DNA of 64,000 nt from Sulfuriferula sp047300855. Lineage in GTDB: Bacteria > Pseudomonadota > Gammaproteobacteria > Burkholderiales > Sulfuriferulaceae. The notes below the pieces were generated by a model. That model saw only the letters and a program-made list of their open reading frames with translations, was not told where the DNA came from and did not search any database. The DNA is taken from assembly GCF_047300855.1 (NCBI RefSeq), contig NZ_CP170197.1:2542001-2606000 (forward strand), given 5' to 3'. Shown here piece by piece: positions 60,753 through 64,000 of the stretch (within the stretch, counting starts at the first letter, position 1; each line of letters starts with the position of its first letter). A program made the translations under genes and the position numbers.

Positions 60753-62153
60753 ATGAAATACCAGTCTCAAAAGGTGGCTAAACCCTACTTCATCGCCGCG
60801 CTGGCCTTGTTTGTCGGGCAGATCGTGTTCGGGCTGATCGCCGGGCTGCAGTATTTGCACGGAACCTTCCTGTTCCCTGAACTGCCCTTCGACGTCACGC
60901 GCATGAGCCACACCAACCTGTTGATCGTATGGCTGCTGATGACCTTCATGGGCGCCGCTTACTTTATCGTTCCGGAAGAGGCGCAAACCGAGCTTTACAG
61001 CCCCAGACTCGCGCTGGTCACTTTCTGGGTATTTCTCATCGCCGCAGCGCTGACGATAGTCGCTTATCTTTTCGTGGATTATGCTCATCTGGCGGCAATA
61101 ACCGGCAACGCAATTTTGCCCACCATGGGCCGTGGCTACCTGGAGCAGCCGCTGCCCACCAAGGTCGGCATCGTACTGGTGGCGTTGTCGCTGCTGTTCA
61201 ACGTGACCATGACCCTGATCAAGGGGCGCAAGACCTCCATTAACCTGATTCTGGTGGGCAGCCTGTGGGGTCTGGCGCTGCTTTTCCTGCCCGCCTTTTA
61301 CTTCCCGCACGACACCGTGAAAGCCAGCTACGCGTGGTGGTGGGTCGTGCACGGCTGGGTCGAGGGAGACTGGGAATTGATCCTGGGCGCCCTGCTCGGC
61401 TTCATTCTGATCAAAATGACCGGAGTGGACCGCGAGATCGTGGAAAAATGGCTCTACATCATTGTCGCCATGACGCTGATTTCCGGCCTCATCGGGATCG
61501 GGCACCACTATTACTACACCGGCGCACCCTCGTACTGGATCTGGCTCGGTTCGATCTTTTCCGCCCTCGAGCCCATCCCGTTCATACTGCTCATCGCCTT
61601 TTCCTTCAAGATGCTGATGCAGCGCCGCCGCGAACATCCGAACAAGGCCGCCATGCTGTGGGCGCTCGGCACGCCGATCATGGCCTTTCTCGGCGCGGGT
61701 TTGTGGGGCTTCATGATCACCCTGGCGCCGGCCCAATACTATATGCACGGCACCAATTTCACTGCGGCTCACGGGCATCTGGCTTTCTTCGGTGCCTATG
61801 CAATGATCTCCCTGGCCATCATTTCCTATGCCATGCCCTTGCTGCGCGGGCGGACAGCCAACAGCGCTACCGCCCAGCGCTGGGAAATGGCGGGATTCTG
61901 GATCATGGTGCTCAGCATGCTAGGCATCGCCCTTGCCCTCACCGGCGCGGGTATCGTAACGGTCATTCTGCAACGCGCCGCGGACGACCCAATGCCATTT
62001 ATGCAAGTGCAGGACAAGGCACGCGTGTTCTTCTGGGTGCGCGAATTCGCCGGCGTTGCCTTCTTCATCGGCTTGCTGGTTTATCTGCGGAGCTTTTTCA
62101 TTGCGGGCGAATACGAATACGCCAGCGAAATGAAACAGGCCCTGGCAGCCTGA
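60753..62153 (+). CDS. norB: Nitric oxide reductase subunit B
   Basis: Catalytic subunit reducing 2 NO to N2O in the cytoplasmic membrane. The 466-residue protein has 12 helices. His53 and His342 bind heme b, His340 heme b3, His200, His251 and His252 the non-heme FeB, and Glu204 is the nearby glutamate. These match the Pseudomonas aeruginosa numbering with a constant offset of seven. The short, quinol-independent form (no N-terminal extension) pairs with NorC. AAGGA precedes the ATG. Confidence 0.97.
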   Translation: MKYQSQKVAKPYFIAALALFVGQIVFGLIAGLQYLHGTFLFPELPFDVTRMSHTNLLIVWLLMTFMGAAYFIVPEEAQTELYSPRLALVTFWVFLIAAALTIVAYLFVDYAHLAAITGNAILPTMGRGYLEQPLPTKVGIVLVALSLLFNVTMTLIKGRKTSINLILVGSLWGLALLFLPAFYFPHDTVKASYAWWWVVHGWVEGDWELILGALLGFILIKMTGVDREIVEKWLYIIVAMTLISGLIGIGHHYYYTGAPSYWIWLGSIFSALEPIPFILLIAFSFKMLMQRRREHPNKAAMLWALGTPIMAFLGAGLWGFMITLAPAQYYMHGTNFTAAHGHLAFFGAYAMISLAIISYAMPLLRGRTANSATAQRWEMAGFWIMVLSMLGIALALTGAGIVTVILQRAADDPMPFMQVQDKARVFFWVREFAGVAFFIGLLVYLRSFFIAGEYEYASEMKQALAA

Positions 62154-62201
62154 GCAAAGCACGGCGGGACTGCGGTCCCGTCCATTTCAGGGTGATCCAC
62201 C

Positions 62202-62783
62202 ATGCATAATGAAGCCAGCGTCGATTCTGCGCAGCCCCTGCCCGGGGATTTCGCAATCTGGATATTCATCTTCGCCGAGCTCGTGGTTTTCGGTGTGCTT
62301 TTCGGCGCCTATGCATTTGCCCGCAGCACCCACGTGGAGCTGTTCAACGCTTCGCAACTCACGCTCAACCGCACTTACGGCTTCGCCAATACCTTGATCC
62401 TCGTGACCAGCAGCTATTTCGTAGCGCGCGCAACCCAGTCGATCAAGGCGGGACGCGGCACGGCCTGTGGTAACTGGCTGGCTGGCGCGGTCGGCCTGGG
62501 CGGCATTTTTCTGATGCTGAAACTGGTGGAATTCCACCAGGATTTCGCGCAGGGCATCAGTCTTTCCACCAACCTGTTCTACATGTTCTACCTGGCCCTC
62601 ACGTTTTTTCACTTCATGCACGTGGTGATGGGCATGGCGATCCTTGCCGTGGTCACCTACAAAGCCTATGCCGGGCGCTACAGCGCTGCAAACCACACCG
62701 GCGTGGAGACCGGGGGCTCCTACTGGCACATGGTGGATCTGGTCTGGATCATCCTGTTTGCGCTGGTTTACGTGATTCATTGA
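62202..62783 (+). CDS. norE: NorE-type cytochrome c oxidase subunit III-like protein
   Basis: A 193-residue five-helix membrane protein of the cox subunit III family. PGDFAIWIFIFAELVVFGVL and FHFMHVVMGMAILAVVTYKA are the NorE hallmarks. NorE supports assembly or full activity of cytochrome c-type NO reductase but is not catalytic. It lies 48 bp after norB and runs into norF with 11 bp between. Confidence 0.92.
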   Translation: MHNEASVDSAQPLPGDFAIWIFIFAELVVFGVLFGAYAFARSTHVELFNASQLTLNRTYGFANTLILVTSSYFVARATQSIKAGRGTACGNWLAGAVGLGGIFLMLKLVEFHQDFAQGISLSTNLFYMFYLALTFFHFMHVVMGMAILAVVTYKAYAGRYSAANHTGVETGGSYWHMVDLVWIILFALVYVIH

Positions 62784-62794
62784 AAGGACGACCG

Positions 62795-63064
62795 ATGAAA
62801 CTGCTTCAAGCCATTCCGTTAAGACCCTGCACCGCCTCCTGGCTTTTGCTGCTCGGGCTCACCACGATCACTTTCGAACTGGGTTCAAACGCCCCCAGCC
62901 AGGCACTCATGGCAGCGGTGCTGGCGCTCACGCTCGTCAAGGGGCAACTGGTGGTGAGTTATTTCATGGGCCTGCGCCGTGTGCGCCCGGTGTGGCGCCT
63001 GGTCATGGCCGCGTATCTGGCCGCTGTCGGCGGTGTCATCGCCATTGCCTATCTCACCGCTTAA
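62795..63064 (+). CDS. norF: NorF-type small membrane protein (cox subunit IV family)
   Basis: An 89-residue three-helix membrane protein. LVKGQLVVSYFMGLRRVRP is the signature shared by NorF and short cytochrome oxidase subunit IV proteins. It pairs with NorE in NO-reducing systems. ATG 62795 (AAAGGACG upstream) is preferred to an in-frame ATG at 62780 inside the norE stop. Confidence 0.88.
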   Translation: MKLLQAIPLRPCTASWLLLLGLTTITFELGSNAPSQALMAAVLALTLVKGQLVVSYFMGLRRVRPVWRLVMAAYLAAVGGVIAIAYLTA

Positions 63065-63079
63065 TCAAGGAGCCCTCCC

Positions 63080-63898
63080 ATGTCCGTTACCTCGATCGCC
63101 CGGGCCGTCAGAGTGCCCGGCCTCATCCCCCCTTACACGCCGACCGGCGATGAGATCGCCGTCTTCGAACTCGCCTATCGAAACCGTCTGCCGGTGCTCA
63201 TCAAGGGCCCGACCGGCTGCGGCAAGACGCGCTTCGTCGAACACATGGCGGCGCGACTCGGACGTGCGCTGTATACCGTATCCTGCCACGACGATCTGTC
63301 CGCCTCGGACCTGGTGGGCCGTCATCTGATTGACGCTTCCGGTACCTACTGGACCGACGGCCCGCTCACCCAGGCAGTGCGTCACGGCGGCATCTGCTAT
63401 CTGGACGAGGTGGTGGAAGCGCGCAAGGACACGACGGTGGTGCTGCACGCGCTGTCCGACGACCGCCGCATTCTGCCCATCGACCGTACCGGGGAGATAC
63501 TGGAGGCGCCGCCGGAATTCATGCTGGTCGTCTCCTATAACCCCGGCTACCAGCATTTGCTCAAGGGTCTGAAACCCAGCACCCGCCAGCGCTTCGTGTC
63601 CCTCGCCTTCGGCTTTCCGGAAGCTGCGCGCGAGGCCGAAATCGTGGCAACGGAGTCTGGCGTCGACCCCGCCACCGCCAAGCGTCTCGTCACCCTCGCC
63701 AACGCCCTGCGCAGCACCGCCGATCACGACTTGGAAGAAGCGCCCGGCACGCGCCTGATCGTCGACGCGGCGAAGCTGATTGCCGGCGGCTGCGACCCGC
63801 AGGTGGCATGCCGCGCGGCCATCGTGGAATGCCTTTCCGACGAGCCGGAGATCACCCGCGCGTTAATGGTGGTGGTCCTCGCGATTTTCGGCAACTGA
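63080..63898 (+). CDS. norQ: NorQ (CbbQ/NirQ family AAA+ ATPase)
   Basis: MoxR-type ATPase that with NorD inserts the non-heme iron of NorB. It is 272 residues long. Walker A is GPTGCGKT (residues about 43-50), Walker B ICYLDEVVEA, sensor 1 VVSYNPGYQ, and the family C-terminal domain follows (GTRLIVDAAKLIAGG). AAGGAG precedes the start. norD follows 10 bp downstream. Confidence 0.95.
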   Translation: MSVTSIARAVRVPGLIPPYTPTGDEIAVFELAYRNRLPVLIKGPTGCGKTRFVEHMAARLGRALYTVSCHDDLSASDLVGRHLIDASGTYWTDGPLTQAVRHGGICYLDEVVEARKDTTVVLHALSDDRRILPIDRTGEILEAPPEFMLVVSYNPGYQHLLKGLKPSTRQRFVSLAFGFPEAAREAEIVATESGVDPATAKRLVTLANALRSTADHDLEEAPGTRLIVDAAKLIAGGCDPQVACRAAIVECLSDEPEITRALMVVVLAIFGN

Positions 63899-63908
63899 GG
63901 GTCAGGCC

Positions 63909-64000
63909 ATGGAAGAACAGGTCGGCATCGCCTGGCACCGGCTGATAAACCGCCTGGCCGCACGCCGCTTTCCCGAAGCTGCGGTCGAGCTGGCTAGCGT
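63909..64000 (+). CDS. norD: NorD, N-terminal fragment, cut by right edge
   Basis: The start at 63909, 10 bp after norQ, opens MEEQVGIAWHRLINRLAARR and continues to the edge (30 residues). NorD is a von Willebrand A-domain protein that works with NorQ. The call rests on context and the helical N-terminus alone. Confidence 0.7.
   Translation, partial: MEEQVGIAWHRLINRLAARRFPEAAVELAS

Overview
The window reads as an ordinary chromosomal stretch of a Gram-negative betaproteobacterium. The gene neighbourhoods (pilS-pilR next to a PP0621-type protein, ispB divergent from rplU-rpmA-obg-proB, dapA-bamC, ppk1-ppx), the high GC content and the protein sequences fit the Nitrosomonadales in the broad sense (Sulfuricellaceae, Gallionellaceae or Thiobacillaceae type). 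The genus is an inference that was not checked. No transposase, phage gene, CRISPR array or rRNA operon is visible. One tRNA gene (tRNA-Pro, CGG) is present.

Layout, left to right. 1-8.5 kb: nrdA (class Ia ribonucleotide reductase, cut by the left edge) with a well-formed NrdR/DnaA control region, purU, two small VOC proteins, an Lrp-type regulator, leuA, and two copies of a CACAGAG-rich inverted-repeat element. 7.5-13 kb: metR/metE, then an ECF sigma factor, a small membrane protein and an unusual signal peptidase I. 13.4-16.5 kb: a DUF302 protein and a large-subunit catalase. 16.6-23.1 kb: a long minus-strand run that begins with Fur-type boxes and hemP, continues with bfd, bfr, an outer-membrane barrel, an FMN-binding protein, ApbE, a His-rich membrane protein and a porin, and ends with a second ferritin-like protein and a CDF transporter. 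23.1-29.5 kb: ampD, a thioredoxin-like protein, a KdtA-like glycosyltransferase, a Na/Ca antiporter and pilR-pilS. 29.5-33.6 kb: tRNA-Pro, ispB, rplU, rpmA, obg, proB. 34-41 kb: cyclopropane-fatty-acid synthase, a DUF3501/EncFtn-like/Fe-S/rubrerythrin cluster, msrB with a flavin reductase, and a periplasmic MBL protein. 41-48.3 kb: rhlE, an MFS transporter, an MBL protein, bamC, dapA and nrdJ (class II ribonucleotide reductase). 48.4-58 kb: cheY-like, sixA, an MBL phosphodiesterase, and a polyphosphate module (CYTH-CHAD, ppk1, ppx) with envelope genes. 58-64 kb: a periplasmic MBL protein, a small secretin-like protein, and a complete nitric oxide reductase cluster in the order norC-B-E-F-Q-D (norD cut by the right edge) behind an FNR/DNR-type box.

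Taken together the genes describe a facultative organism that meets both oxygen and NO. It carries oxygen-dependent and oxygen-independent ribonucleotide reductases, a cytochrome c-dependent NO reductase, catalase, rubrerythrin and MsrB, and several iron-storage proteins. The parts most likely to hold undescribed biology are the Fur-headed iron/flavinylation locus (about 16.6-23.16 kb), the DUF3501 / capsid-less EncFtn-like / Fe-S / rubrerythrin cluster (35.5-38.3 kb), and the ECF sigma / small membrane protein / CxxC signal peptidase operon (11.1-12.8 kb).
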